In this document: in pieces, positions 42,143 to 50,344 of the stretch
Position numbering within the stretch: the first letter of the stretch is position 1
How the letters are laid out: each line of letters opens with the position of its first letter
NCBI GenBank assembly: GCA_036502005.1
Contig: DASXZH010000021.1
Location: 157,976 to 221,975, forward strand
Direction: 5' to 3'
Source: DASXZH01 sp036502005
GTDB taxonomy: Bacteria > Armatimonadota > Fimbriimonadia > Fimbriimonadales > Fimbriimonadaceae
DNA: 64,000 nt
Notes under the pieces: generated by a model
What the model was told of the DNA's origin: nothing
Database searches by the model: none
The model's input: only the letters and a program-made list of their open reading frames with translations
Position numbers and translations under genes: made by a program

Positions 42143-42799
42143 TCACCACGCGCCTCTAATACTTCTCGGCGCATCCCACCAAGTCCAGTGCAAGCCAAAT
42201 TCTCGCAACGGGTCTTGTTTGGGGTTTATGGTCAGGCTTTCGAAGTCGGCCATTGGCAGATACTCCCTTTTTGTGTTCCTGTACCATACGCGGCGAATCC
42301 TGCCATGAACGTAATCAAAAGCACACAGATGGTATCGATGAGCCTCACTATCGCCATGCCTGTCGGGGACGTTTGGATCCCAAACCAAAAACTGGTGGAG
42401 TAAAAACTGGCAACTGCCGATCCTCGAAAAAGTGGTCTCGAAACCACCGTCCTGCTCGGGTTGGGAGACCAGTGCTATCGAGTTGGGACCAACCTTATAA
42501 AAGAATGGCTCTTTAAATACGAAAATAAAACCGTTGTTTCCACAGAACCAGAGGATCAACTTAGAGCCGTGTGCATTCCAGAAGCACACTTGAGCGTGAC
42601 CCTTTAGGTCATAGGGGGGACAAGCCCAGTAGCCTCTCGGCCCCATTTGGATAACGGATTTGCCGTTCTTAAATACAATTCGTAGCCTGGCCGACTTTTC
42701 GTTCGGCCCGTCGGCGTCGAGCCCATTTCCCGCGTTTAAGACTTGGACCGATTTAATCGGCCAGTTAGGAGGGGCCACGTAATTTTGAATCGCTACCAT
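42143..42799 (-). CDS. Hypothetical protein rich in Trp/Phe (orphan island)
   Basis: A 218-residue soluble protein with no signal peptide. It has a high content of Trp, Phe, His and Cys (GPRGYWACPPYDLKGHAQVCFWNAHG; LHWTWWDAPRSIRG), consistent with a compact beta-rich fold. I recognise no family or catalytic motif. It lies between signal-anchored neighbours on the same strand. Confidence 0.6.
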   Translation of the reverse strand: MVAIQNYVAPPNWPIKSVQVLNAGNGLDADGPNEKSARLRIVFKNGKSVIQMGPRGYWACPPYDLKGHAQVCFWNAHGSKLILWFCGNNGFIFVFKEPFFYKVGPNSIALVSQPEQDGGFETTFSRIGSCQFLLHQFLVWDPNVPDRHGDSEAHRYHLCAFDYVHGRIRRVWYRNTKREYLPMADFESLTINPKQDPLREFGLHWTWWDAPRSIRGAW

Positions 42800-42829
42800 T
42801 CTTTTATTATCTAGACCGTTCAGAGGCTT

Positions 42830-43225
42830 TCATCGGAAGTAGTAAATCATATAGATATTTCGAGGCGTTGTCTTTCCGCCAACAATAACGTGGCCGTTGG
42901 GGAATTTAGAGACGTCAACATCAGCATCGGCCCCACGGTGAAAAGACTCCATAAGCCGATCGCGGAATGGGCCATAGTCCATCGATGAAGAAATGAAAAA
43001 CCGGCTGCGTATATTGTTTCCCGGACTGCTTCCCAAGAGCCAACCCTCTTCAAAAGAGGAAGCAACCACGAGAGAATCTGGCGGCAGCGAGGAGAGAATT
43101 TCGCCTCGGAAACGTGCTTCCGTTTGTTGGATAGCACCCAATTCCCGCGAGTTGTATAGCACTCCCCCAAGTGCCAACCCGGCCAGCGATGCCGCCCAAT
43201 ATGAGATGCTTGGCACTAACTTCAT
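42830..43225 (-). CDS. Hypothetical membrane-anchored protein (orphan island)
   Basis: A 131-residue protein with a short N-terminal hydrophobic stretch (YWAASLAGLALGGVLY). The remainder is mixed (SLPPDSLVVASSFEEGWLLGSSPGN..). Its ATG overlaps the stop of the upstream gene by 4 bp (ATGA), and both have similar N-terminal anchors and lengths, so they are translated together and may be distant paralogues. No family recognised. Confidence 0.62.
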   Translation of the reverse strand: MKLVPSISYWAASLAGLALGGVLYNSRELGAIQQTEARFRGEILSSLPPDSLVVASSFEEGWLLGSSPGNNIRSRFFISSSMDYGPFRDRLMESFHRGADADVDVSKFPNGHVIVGGKTTPRNIYMIYYFR

Positions 43226-43620
43226 TCCTTTTGCGATCCCTCCTTCAGCTTAATCAAATATAAGTCATCTTCTTCGATTGGGGATGGAATATCTCTCGAT
43301 TCGATCCTCTTGCCCAAATGCGTCACACTTGCAATGATCCAATGCCCATGGAAGATCCCGATAGGCCCTAACTTAGCAATGAATTCTTTCTGGGGAAGGT
43401 AGGTTCCCACCACCCAGGTATGCGAGCGAGAATCGTCGCCGTCAAATGCCAAAGTCTTCGAGTCATTTGTGAGTAATGAATCTAAGGGCGAACTCGTTCC
43501 GTTTGCGTAGTCCATTGGACCGTTCTGTTCTTCGATAAGGGACATCCAACCCCATGCGAGCATCGCCCCAATCGGAACGAAAGCCAGTGAGATCAACAAT
43601 GTTCTGATTCTAAGGTTCAT
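43222..43620 (-). CDS. Hypothetical signal-anchored protein (orphan island)
   Basis: A 132-residue protein with an N-terminal membrane segment (TLLISLAFVPIGAMLAWGWM) and an acidic extracytoplasmic domain ending in DLYLIKLKEGSQKE. It contains FHGHWIIASVTHLG, parallel to NGHVIVGGKTT in its overlapping neighbour, hinting at shared origin. No family recognised. Confidence 0.62.
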   Translation of the reverse strand: MNLRIRTLLISLAFVPIGAMLAWGWMSLIEEQNGPMDYANGTSSPLDSLLTNDSKTLAFDGDDSRSHTWVVGTYLPQKEFIAKLGPIGIFHGHWIIASVTHLGKRIESRDIPSPIEEDDLYLIKLKEGSQKE

Positions 43621-43732
43621 TCGAGCTAGTTGTAGCCGTCACCCAAGCCTTTATCAGCATTCCACTCTTATTAAATGCAACGTACAGATCATCTGCAAAG
43701 GCGCCATCTGCCGTTTCACCCTGCCATACACG

Positions 43733-44059
43733 TTAATGTTCGATCAACTGTGGCGAAGGGCCGGTCCAACTCTTCACAACGTCCGACGCGAGAGAAATCT
43801 CTTTTCCAGATTCGACCTCATATGGTTTCCCCAATAGCTTGTTCACCGCAGCAATGGGAAGGCCTTTCTTTAGGATCCTGGCGATCAGGTCAGGGCACAT
43901 CGCCTCCCTTCGGCCCGATTGCGCATCGTCCCATGCTGCCCGCCACACTTTGGCGTCAAAACGCGGAGGGGGCTTCGGGCTTGCCGCTTTCTGCGGTTGG
44001 CAAGAAACGCAGACACAAAGCAGGGCGGCATTTGATGCTAGATGGCAAATCTTTCTCAT
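43733..44059 (-). CDS. Small lipoprotein with BamE/SmpA-like motif (orphan island)
   Basis: A 108-residue protein with a signal peptide ending in a near-standard lipobox (LLCVCVSC, Cys about residue 20). The mature part includes LIARILKKGLPIAAVNKLLGKPYEV, which resembles the 'G-x-x-x-x-V-x-x-L-L-G-x-P' element of BamE/SmpA-type small outer-membrane lipoproteins. Whether it joins a BAM complex is unknown. It is divergent from the following exported-protein gene. Confidence 0.65.
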   Translation of the reverse strand: MRKICHLASNAALLCVCVSCQPQKAASPKPPPRFDAKVWRAAWDDAQSGRREAMCPDLIARILKKGLPIAAVNKLLGKPYEVESGKEISLASDVVKSWTGPSPQLIEH

Positions 44060-44133
44060 CTCTTACACGGCAACATGTATGGTCGAACCGAAAATAGCGG
44101 TCAATCACTCCCCCAGTAATATACAAATCAAAG

Positions 44134-44964
44134 ATGAAGCGCGTTGCCTTTCAAATGTTTCGCTATTTGACGCTGCTAACAATCGCAGCGACCAGCCAAT
44201 TATCGCTTTCGCAAGCGCGGCCCGACCTGCCGCCCTACTTGCCGCAGCGGATTTATGGGAAACGAACCGCTATCCAATGGGTTTTCTTGGGTTGGGGTGA
44301 CAGCATTAAGACCCCCAGATTTTTCGAGGAGCACCGGATTAGCTACATGGAGTTGCCGTGGATATCCCCACCCAACCAATACAGCCTCGAAGTGCCTGAC
44401 ACGAAAGAGTTCGGCCAGATGTCAATCTCTGCCTATCTCGTCGAAGCTTCCCAATATCTGGCAGACCGCGAACTCCTGAGGAAATCCGAGTCTCCCGAAA
44501 CCCATTTCCATCTGGTACGTTTCGAGTCAAACCCGCCGATCATTTTTCCGGGCCCTCCGGATGCCGAGCTGCGCCAGCGATTCTTGCGATTCCAGCCTCT
44601 TCTTGAAGGCATGATCAAAATAGCTCGGCAAAACCCAAACCTGGTGGAGGTCCCGGCCGAGGGTCTTACTGCAGACCAGCGTTCTCCAGGGGCAGAGAAA
44701 CAAATTAACGATTTGCTTGCCCGCTCGGGGGCTCTACATTTATCTTCTTTATTCGCCGGCGGCTACGAACTGCCTTGCTGGGAATTTGGCAACTCTGTCA
44801 ACGACTTCATTCCTCGTTATGCTAAGGGTTTTGCCTACCTGTTGAAACCGCCAAAAAACGGTGTCAAGGGCCTTGACAGATTCGCTCCGAAACACAGTAA
44901 AAGAGTCGTTGAGTATTCACACATAAGGGGGAGTTGGTATCTTTTTGTTGACTTCATCCCTTAA
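44134..44964 (+). CDS. Exported hypothetical protein (orphan island)
   Basis: A 276-residue protein with a signal peptide (MKRVAFQMFRYLTLLTIAATSQLSLSQA). The mature protein is rich in Pro, Phe and Arg with no motif I recognise (FRYL.., PPIIFPGPPDAELRQRFLRFQPLLEGMIKIARQ split over about residues 140-170). It ends 4 bp inside the convergent membrane-protein gene. It is one of only two rightward genes in the island. Confidence 0.65.
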   Translation: MKRVAFQMFRYLTLLTIAATSQLSLSQARPDLPPYLPQRIYGKRTAIQWVFLGWGDSIKTPRFFEEHRISYMELPWISPPNQYSLEVPDTKEFGQMSISAYLVEASQYLADRELLRKSESPETHFHLVRFESNPPIIFPGPPDAELRQRFLRFQPLLEGMIKIARQNPNLVEVPAEGLTADQRSPGAEKQINDLLARSGALHLSSLFAGGYELPCWEFGNSVNDFIPRYAKGFAYLLKPPKNGVKGLDRFAPKHSKRVVEYSHIRGSWYLFVDFIP

Positions 44965-45506
44965 CTTTCTGACTCGGCTATTTGCTGGCTCCCGTCAGAC
45001 TGGCTAAAAACCTGGCTAAACACGCTGTAGAGCGAAACACTCAATAGAAGCGCCAATGAATTCCAAGCAGCGTGCGAGGGATCGACAAGCATCGAACGGA
45101 GTTCACAGAGCACGAAGGCACCAATAAAGGTGAGGCAGCCCCAGGACTTGAATGCCTTGTGGATTCGATTTCCGAATTTTCGGCTGACGGCTTTAGAGAT
45201 TAAGAGAACGCCGACGACCATGGCCAGCCACCCTGCCAACGTGAACGTGTAATTTATGGGATCGGGAACGGGATCTGGCCACGGGTAATGAAAGAGCGAC
45301 GAGACTGGCATCTCAGTTGGGGCAGTTAGATAACTGGGTAGCCCAACAAAGAGTTGGTACAGGGCTTTTAATACAAACGCCGACCCTAAACCGAGCATCA
45401 GCGTACATACCCAGAAAAACGCGAGAAGAAAGACTTTGAACTTCTTACCGGCTGTCATCGCATGAACCCAACTTAAGAGTAGCGACGGGGCGGGACGGTA
45501 AATCAT
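44961..45506 (-). CDS. Four-helix membrane protein (orphan island)
   Basis: A 181-residue protein with about four hydrophobic segments (VFLLAFFWVCTLMLGLGSAFVL; FTLAGWLAMVVGVLLISKAV; GCLTFIGAFVLCEL; SLALLLSVSLYSVF). GGAGAGA precedes the ATG closely; MTAGKKFKV at codon 17 is an alternative start. No family recognised. It is divergent from the small gene at 45544 by 37 bp. Confidence 0.65.
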   Translation of the reverse strand: MIYRPAPSLLLSWVHAMTAGKKFKVFLLAFFWVCTLMLGLGSAFVLKALYQLFVGLPSYLTAPTEMPVSSLFHYPWPDPVPDPINYTFTLAGWLAMVVGVLLISKAVSRKFGNRIHKAFKSWGCLTFIGAFVLCELRSMLVDPSHAAWNSLALLLSVSLYSVFSQVFSQSDGSQQIAESES

Positions 45507-45543
45507 TCTCTCCGTATTAACCGTTGGAGCGTAAAGTGACTGT

Positions 45544-45801
45544 ATGGGCAGATACCTTCTGGGATTGCTGATGATCGTCTGCGGCCTTATCGGCCTTAAC
45601 CAAGCCTACGAACTTGTAACTTACGACGCTCTGCTATGTTTTCACTTCCTCTTCGTCGATTACCCAGATCCAGAGCGCCCGGGGCACCTGAAGGGAGTGA
45701 TCGTGTCCACTCCTGAGATCCTACTCAAAACTCTGGTGACAGCAGCCTTCTTAGGGGCCACAGTGTGGATATATCGACGCTTGAGGAAGACGAAAACTTA
45801 G
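45544..45801 (+). CDS. Small two-helix membrane protein (orphan island)
   Basis: An 85-residue protein with hydrophobic segments at both ends (YLLGLLMIVCGLIGLNQAYEL and LLKTLVTAAFLGATVWIYRRL), joined by about 35 polar residues. No motif or family recognised. Its stop lies about 50 bp before copy 2 of the inverted-repeat element. Confidence 0.55.
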   Translation: MGRYLLGLLMIVCGLIGLNQAYELVTYDALLCFHFLFVDYPDPERPGHLKGVIVSTPEILLKTLVTAAFLGATVWIYRRLRKTKT

Positions 45802-45849
45802 CTCTTGTCTTTGTGAGCATTTGAAACGAGGCGCTAGTTCCAGTTTAGT

Positions 45850-46067
45850 ACTTTGTCATTGCGAGGAAGCTGAAGCGCGTCGTGGACGTGCTGAAGCGAC
45901 GCGGCAATCTACCTAGCGTGCCACCGGCTGCAGGATCGGGGAGGTTATGGTTACTCAACCACGGATTGCGTAGTAGCGGCGAAACTAGATCCGGTAGTGC
46001 ACCACGAAGATTGCCGCGTCGCTTCAACGCGACTTCGTCGCACTGAAGCTCCTCGCAATGACAAAGT
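45850..46067. repeat. 218-bp element with terminal inverted repeats, copy 2
   Basis: It begins ACTTTGTCATTGCGAGGA and ends TCCTCGCAATGACAAAGT, in the same orientation as copy 1. Shared interior blocks include GCGTCGT.GACG.GCTGAAGCGA and CCGGT.GTGCACC.CG. The extra 18 bp come from a second GCGAC/GTCGC palindrome near the right end. It fills most of the gene-free 45802-46131 stretch. Confidence 0.85.
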
Positions 46068-46131
46068 ACAAGTTGGGATTTGATCCGAACTGCGACCCCG
46101 TCACTCGTCACCCTTCACCCGTCGCGCCAAA

Positions 46132-46995
46132 TTAGCTCGCCGCTTTCTGATCAAGCCGAACATAGTCTCCGCCCATGATCCGGTCGAAAGCCCCGCTCAG
46201 AACCCAGCGCTCGAGTTCCTGCGTTCGGTAAACCGGCATCGGGTGGGTATAGGTGCTGCTCATCAACAAGAAGATCAACACCTTGCCGATCTGCTCCAAG
46301 GTGCCCGCGTTCTGATAGGCCCGAGCCTGCTCCATATACGCTTCGCGGCTCATTTCGTGGCGCAACCGGCTTGGGCCGGCCGTTAAAGCAATGTTCGCAT
46401 CAATCGAAAGATCCAGAGACTGGGCGACCAGCAATCCAGCCCGGTCGGCCGTGATTTCAGCCTGCCGATACCATTCGTACATAGCCATAACGAGGGCCAC
46501 GCTCGCCACATCGCCGAGGCCCAACGTGCGGCGTCCGACCATTTCCAAGAGCGGCGCCAAAATATTGGCGACCGACATATAAAGGATGTGATCCGCCTTG
46601 ATATGGCCCAACTCATGGCCGATCAAGTGATAAAGCTGTTCGTCGTTCAGCGTATCAATCATGCTGGAACGAAGCGTGATGTAAGGCCGCTCGACGCCAC
46701 CCGCAAACGCATTTGGGAACGGGTTATTAGTTACGTAAAGCTCCGGCTCCGGCATATCCAGAATCTCGCAAGACTCCTTTAGGATGTTGTAAAGGGTCTT
46801 GTACTGCTTGGGGCCGCAGCGCACGGCCATGCTCATGTTGTAGCAGTAAAACCACCGGTCCATGCCGACTTCGTAGAACTTCTGCACCACTTGCGGAAGC
46901 AAGGGCACTTTCTTTAGCGATTGGAGGGCCAGCCGATCGGTATCGGCCACGAAAGTGGCCGAGCTAATTCCCGGAAATGTAATGCGTTCCGCCAT
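46132..46995 (-). CDS. M48-family zinc metallopeptidase
   Basis: About 287 residues of the M48 family. The zinc site HELGH lies in LYHLIGHELGHIKADH, and the third ligand Glu is in QAEITADRAG, about 50 residues later; both are intact. A weakly hydrophobic stretch follows the site (LGDVASVALVMAMYEW). I favour the start MAERITFPGIS at 46995; in-frame starts further upstream (to 47085) would run into a repeat sequence. Relatives act in membrane-protein or envelope quality control. The last C-terminal segments (LIFLLMSSTYTHPMPVYRTQEL) are family-like. Confidence 0.88.
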   Translation of the reverse strand: MAERITFPGISSATFVADTDRLALQSLKKVPLLPQVVQKFYEVGMDRWFYCYNMSMAVRCGPKQYKTLYNILKESCEILDMPEPELYVTNNPFPNAFAGGVERPYITLRSSMIDTLNDEQLYHLIGHELGHIKADHILYMSVANILAPLLEMVGRRTLGLGDVASVALVMAMYEWYRQAEITADRAGLLVAQSLDLSIDANIALTAGPSRLRHEMSREAYMEQARAYQNAGTLEQIGKVLIFLLMSSTYTHPMPVYRTQELERWVLSGAFDRIMGGDYVRLDQKAAS

Positions 46996-47080
46996 TTGAA
47001 GATCAATACGAAGGAGAGCCTGGTTCGTTGCACCCGGTTTCTGCGGTCTTGCACGTTCTAAAGTAGGGCCCATTTTAAAT

Positions 47081-47470
47081 TTCACGCAGAGGCGCAGAGG
47101 TAACCGGGTTCTTCAGACGCGGGACGAGGCCCTTAGAGTTTGCTTTTCGGATTGTCACGCAAAGACGCGAAGCTCGCAAGGAGGGGAGGGAGCATTGGTT
47201 TCTTACCGTCCGAATCTAAACCACCGCATGAAGCTTGGGTGAACGCTCACTCTTTAGCTAATAATCCAACAACATTTCCTTTGCGAGCTTTGCGCCTTTG
47301 CGTGATAAATCGGAATCCACCAAACCCTGCGGACTCTTAACCTCTCTGTGCGCTCTGCGTCTCTGTGTGAGATTCCGAAAGAGCCAACTTATGAGCCCCA
47401 ATCGCGTATCAACAGCACGATGCATGTCTAAATTATCTTTGCGAGCTTTGCGCCTTTGCGTGACAATCCG
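47081..47470. repeat. Array of five TTTGCG/CTCTGCG repeat modules, left of HDOD-cheD
   Basis: Modules at 47081-47100 (CTCTGCG type, minus), 47148-47183 (TTTGCG type, minus), 47277-47313 (TTTGCG, plus), 47341-47380 (CTCTGCG, plus) and 47436-47470 (TTTGCG, plus). A typical core is GCGAGCTTTGCGCCTTTGCG followed by TGA and, further on, TCCGA. The gap has no gene. The same type order recurs at 49149-49502. Confidence 0.8.
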
Positions 47471-47524
47471 AGAAGCAACCCCTGGAAGGACTTCATCCCG
47501 CGTCTGAAGAAACCTGCAGCCCGC

Positions 47525-47559
47525 AAAAAAAAACCGCCCAGGCTCTCATCTGGACGGTT
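47525..47559 (-). terminator. Strong rho-independent terminator after the HDOD gene
   Basis: On the minus strand AACCGTCCAG pairs with CTGGGCGGTT (10 bp, one G-T) around an 8-nt loop, followed by nine T residues. It lies 18 bp after the HDOD stop codon. Confidence 0.92.
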
Positions 47560-47576
47560 ACAGAACCCGCAGCCGA

Positions 47577-48446
47577 CTAATCCCGGCTCATTTCTTCAAA
47601 CAGCGACTCGTACTTCTGATATTCCTTCACGAAGTCTTCCGTGAGTTCATCCACATCCGTTTCGCTCAAACCGATTCGAGCAAGAGCGTTCTCCGAAACA
47701 TCGTAGCGAAGGCCGTCCCCGCCGAGGCCGAAGCCCATCGCCATCGTCAGATAGTCTCCAACATGGACGCAGTCAACAACGCTGTTAGGAGGAATGCACT
47801 CATCCGGGCGGTGGTGATAATGGATCGCCTCGATAAAGATTTTGGGCAGGTTCCACTGCTCGCCCAAGAATGCACCTACGTCGGCATGGTCGAATCCAAG
47901 GACCTTTCTTTCAAGCTCATCAAAAGGAATGCCTTCCTTAATCGCCATATTCATCATCATGGGAAGCTTGTTCTCAAGCCAAATACTGAGGGCAACCTTT
48001 CCGATGTTGTGAAGCAGGCCGGCAATAAACGAAGTCTCATCGGGAGCAGAACCCGTCTTCTTCGCCACTAGCTGGGCAGCGACAGCTACTCCAAAGGAGT
48101 GCGTCCACATCTGCTTCGGCGCCAGCATGTAGCCTTTCAGCGGTTTGGACATCCAGGGGTATGTTGCCGCGACGACGGCGAGGTTCCTTACGCAACGCAT
48201 TCCAAGAACGACGACTGCTTCCTGCAGGTCCACAACCTGCCTGGACAAACCATAGTAGGCGCTGTTGGAAAGTCGCAAAACTCTGGCTGTAAGGGCCTGA
48301 TCCTGGGCGATCTGAGCGGCCACGCTGTGGGCGGTGCTGACCGATGAATCGGCTTCCCTCATTACGGCCAAAGCAGCAGCCGGAATAGTTGGCAGATCTG
48401 GCGTCTTCTTGACGATATCTTCTATTGTTAAACTTGTTGTTACCAT
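47577..48446 (-). CDS. HDOD-domain protein
   Basis: A 289-residue protein of the HDOD class, a divergent HD fold used in signalling and often tied to motility or c-di-GMP circuits. The domain is seen as LPTIPAAALAVMREADS.., ARVLRLSNSAYYGLSRQVVDLQEAVVVLGMR in parts, and FIAGLLHNIGKVALSIWL, where the usual HD is HN, so hydrolase activity is unlikely. An acidic C terminus ends FEEMSRD. It follows cheD by 12 bp and ends at a strong terminator. Confidence 0.9.
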   Translation of the reverse strand: MVTTSLTIEDIVKKTPDLPTIPAAALAVMREADSSVSTAHSVAAQIAQDQALTARVLRLSNSAYYGLSRQVVDLQEAVVVLGMRCVRNLAVVAATYPWMSKPLKGYMLAPKQMWTHSFGVAVAAQLVAKKTGSAPDETSFIAGLLHNIGKVALSIWLENKLPMMMNMAIKEGIPFDELERKVLGFDHADVGAFLGEQWNLPKIFIEAIHYHHRPDECIPPNSVVDCVHVGDYLTMAMGFGLGGDGLRYDVSENALARIGLSETDVDELTEDFVKEYQKYESLFEEMSRD

Positions 48447-48458
48447 GGTCTATTCCTT

Positions 48459-48956
48459 TTAAGCCGCTTCCCTGAGGCTGCAGAGCACACTCTCTCCCAT
48501 GTTGATGGTGTTCACCGTGACGTTCCCGGAGTCGGTGGACATGGTGACACTTCGGCCGACGGTTCCACCAAGATCGGCGGCGGCGCACTTAACGCCAAGG
48601 GCCTTCAGTTTCTGAACAACGGCGTCAGCTGTTCTCTTGCCAAAATCCATTCCGATATGGGTGCAGGTGGAGGCTCCTCCGGCGACGGCGCAAACTAAGC
48701 GCGACCTATCGGCTCCGAGAGCTTCCATCGAATTAACCAGTTCCTGCACGCCGGTGTCGGCGAAGGTGCCAGGCTTGTTGCTGTTGGATCTGGGGTTCGA
48801 CTGGGGCAGCATAATGTGCGCCATTCCCGAGACGTTCGCCACCGGGTCTAGAGCGCAGACACTCACACAACTGCCTAACCCTAGGCACGTCAGCATTGCT
48901 GCACCATTTAATGCTTGGATCTCTGCCAAGCCAACTAATACTGGGGTGTCGGTCAT
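48459..48956 (-). CDS. cheD: Chemoreceptor glutamine deamidase CheD
   Basis: About 165 residues. CheD deamidates glutamines in chemoreceptors and modulates CheC in adaptation. The catalytic Thr-Cys-His set is visible in LTCLGLGSCVSVCALDP and GMAHIMLPQS, followed by the family end of beta strands. I chose the ATG at 48956 (MTDTPVLVGLAEIQ), the usual N terminus; an upstream ATG would add 41 residues. It pairs with the HDOD gene. No CheC, CheA or receptor gene is in the window. Confidence 0.92.
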   Translation of the reverse strand: MTDTPVLVGLAEIQALNGAAMLTCLGLGSCVSVCALDPVANVSGMAHIMLPQSNPRSNSNKPGTFADTGVQELVNSMEALGADRSRLVCAVAGGASTCTHIGMDFGKRTADAVVQKLKALGVKCAAADLGGTVGRSVTMSTDSGNVTVNTINMGESVLCSLREAA

Positions 48957-49148
48957 GGCCGCCCCCCGTTTCGGGTGTTGCTTTCCCGTACGCGCAGTTT
49001 TAAAATGCCCACTGTTCCATCCACTCCTGTCCGCGAGAACCCACAATCGCCAATCCCGCGAACATAGTGGACTTTCCACCTAGTGTCGGAATGGAACCAC
49101 GTATTTTTACCTAACCCTGTTTTTGTGCCTGCTAGGATGGTACGCATT

Positions 49149-49502
49149 GAATTTCGCGCGGAGTCGCAGAGTTGGGCAGTTTCTGATTTGGCACGCAAAG
49201 ACGCAAAGCTCGCAAAGGAAGTTTGGACGTTCGTCTCGCCGCTGATATGAGATGAGGCTTCGGGATCGAGTCATGCAGCATTGGTCGGCACCCAATAAAG
49301 GAGCCCTCCATGGCGAGCATGAAACTCATCCGTCTTTGCGAGCTTTGCGCCTTTGCGTGATAGTCCGAAAAAGCACCCTATAAAGAACCGCATCTCGCAA
49401 CCGCGTCAATCCAAAATCTCTCTGTGCGCTCTGCGTCTCTGCGTGAAATTCCGATTTCCCTCCGCCTTTGCGAGCTTAGCGTCATTGCGTGACACTCCGG
49501 AA
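49149..49502. repeat. Array of five TTTGCG/CTCTGCG repeat modules, right of HDOD-cheD
   Basis: Modules at 49149-49170 (CTCTGCG type, minus), 49190-49218 (TTTGCG, minus), 49333-49370 (TTTGCG, plus), 49418-49455 (CTCTGCG, plus) and 49464-49502 (TTTGCG, plus). Type and strand order equal those of the left array, though spacings differ. It occupies the 48957-49565 gap, where I see no gene. Confidence 0.8.
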
Positions 49503-49565
49503 ATGCGCAAGCTGTCCTCTGGCCTGAAGCCGCTAACAATAGCCCCATAGAGGTAAATTTGCCAT

Positions 49566-49976
49566 ATGCCTGATTCCAACAACGATGCGATCCGCCACGC
49601 ATTGGAAATCGCCCGCAGCCGAGGTTATACAGATGTAGAAATCTCCGCCGCAGGGACGTCGTTTCAGGCGACCCTCAGTCCCATATCGTTTGCGCCCATC
49701 CGATCCGATGGAGGCTCGGCCCTTATCGATGAACTAACCGGCCCCGCTACGGCCGATATCACAGCCACCCTCGTCGGCTACTATCAGCCCGCAAAAACCC
49801 CGCTCGCCCTTGGCCAGCAGATTGGAAAAGGCGAAATGGTTGCCGTAATCACGGCCCTTGGCCTAGCCAACGATGTCGAGTCGAATGTCACCGGAGAAGT
49901 CACCGAAGTGTTCGTAAAACCCGGCGATAGCGTTCAGTACGGGCAGTCTCTAGCTCAAGTGAGGCTCAGCGAATGA
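49566..49976 (+). CDS. BCCP-like protein lacking the biotinylation lysine
   Basis: A 136-residue protein shaped like the acetyl-CoA carboxylase biotin carrier: a variable N terminus, then a lipoyl/biotinyl domain (residues about 58-135) with GQQIGKGEMVAVITALGLANDVESNVTGEV split across it. The EAMKM motif is replaced by TALGL (96-100), so glycine 99 sits where the biotinylated lysine should be. It cannot carry biotin at that site. It heads the operon with accC, so an ACC-regulatory or structural role, as for plant BADC proteins, is possible. A true BCCP must be encoded elsewhere. Confidence 0.85.
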   Translation: MPDSNNDAIRHALEIARSRGYTDVEISAAGTSFQATLSPISFAPIRSDGGSALIDELTGPATADITATLVGYYQPAKTPLALGQQIGKGEMVAVITALGLANDVESNVTGEVTEVFVKPGDSVQYGQSLAQVRLSE

Positions 49977-50344
49977 GAAAACAGCGCGGACAAACGATCG
50001 TTGCGATGATGATTGTCTTGGTCATCATCCTCGTGCTCGTGGTTGTTTTCTTCGGTGTAAGAAAATCCGGCGATAGCCCAAGGGCGGACAAGAAAGGCTA
50101 CACAAACCTCGGTCTCGTAAGATACAGCGCTCTCGATACCAAATGCCAAAGCGACATTCAGCAGTTAAGGCTTTCTATAAAGATGACGCACGATTCCAAC
50201 GTCGACGAGGGCTACCCGGCAACCCTGGAAGACACAAAGCTGGGTGAAGAATTTTACAAGTGCCCGGTGGGAGGGGAGAAATACGTATACGATCCCGCCA
50301 CGGGTGAGGTACATTGCCCCCATCCAGGACATGAGAAGTATTGA
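49973..50344 (+). CDS. Pilin-like single-helix membrane protein
   Basis: A 123-residue protein with a short basic leader (MRKQRGQ), one long hydrophobic helix (TIVAMMIVLVIILVLVVVFF) and a C-terminal domain ending in the pseudopilin-like pattern YPATLED..FYKCPVGGEKYVYDPATGEVHCP. The Glu5 of type IV pilins is absent, so peptidase processing is uncertain. It overlaps the BCCP-like gene by 4 bp and accC by 1 bp, an odd place for an envelope protein within a fatty-acid operon. Confidence 0.78.
   Translation: MRKQRGQTIVAMMIVLVIILVLVVVFFGVRKSGDSPRADKKGYTNLGLVRYSALDTKCQSDIQQLRLSIKMTHDSNVDEGYPATLEDTKLGEEFYKCPVGGEKYVYDPATGEVHCPHPGHEKY

Noticed and set aside
49566..49976. Sequencing error as the cause of the missing biotin lysine
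   Set aside because: Several codons of the motif differ (TALGL for EAMKM) while the frame and flanking motif residues are kept, which one error cannot produce.
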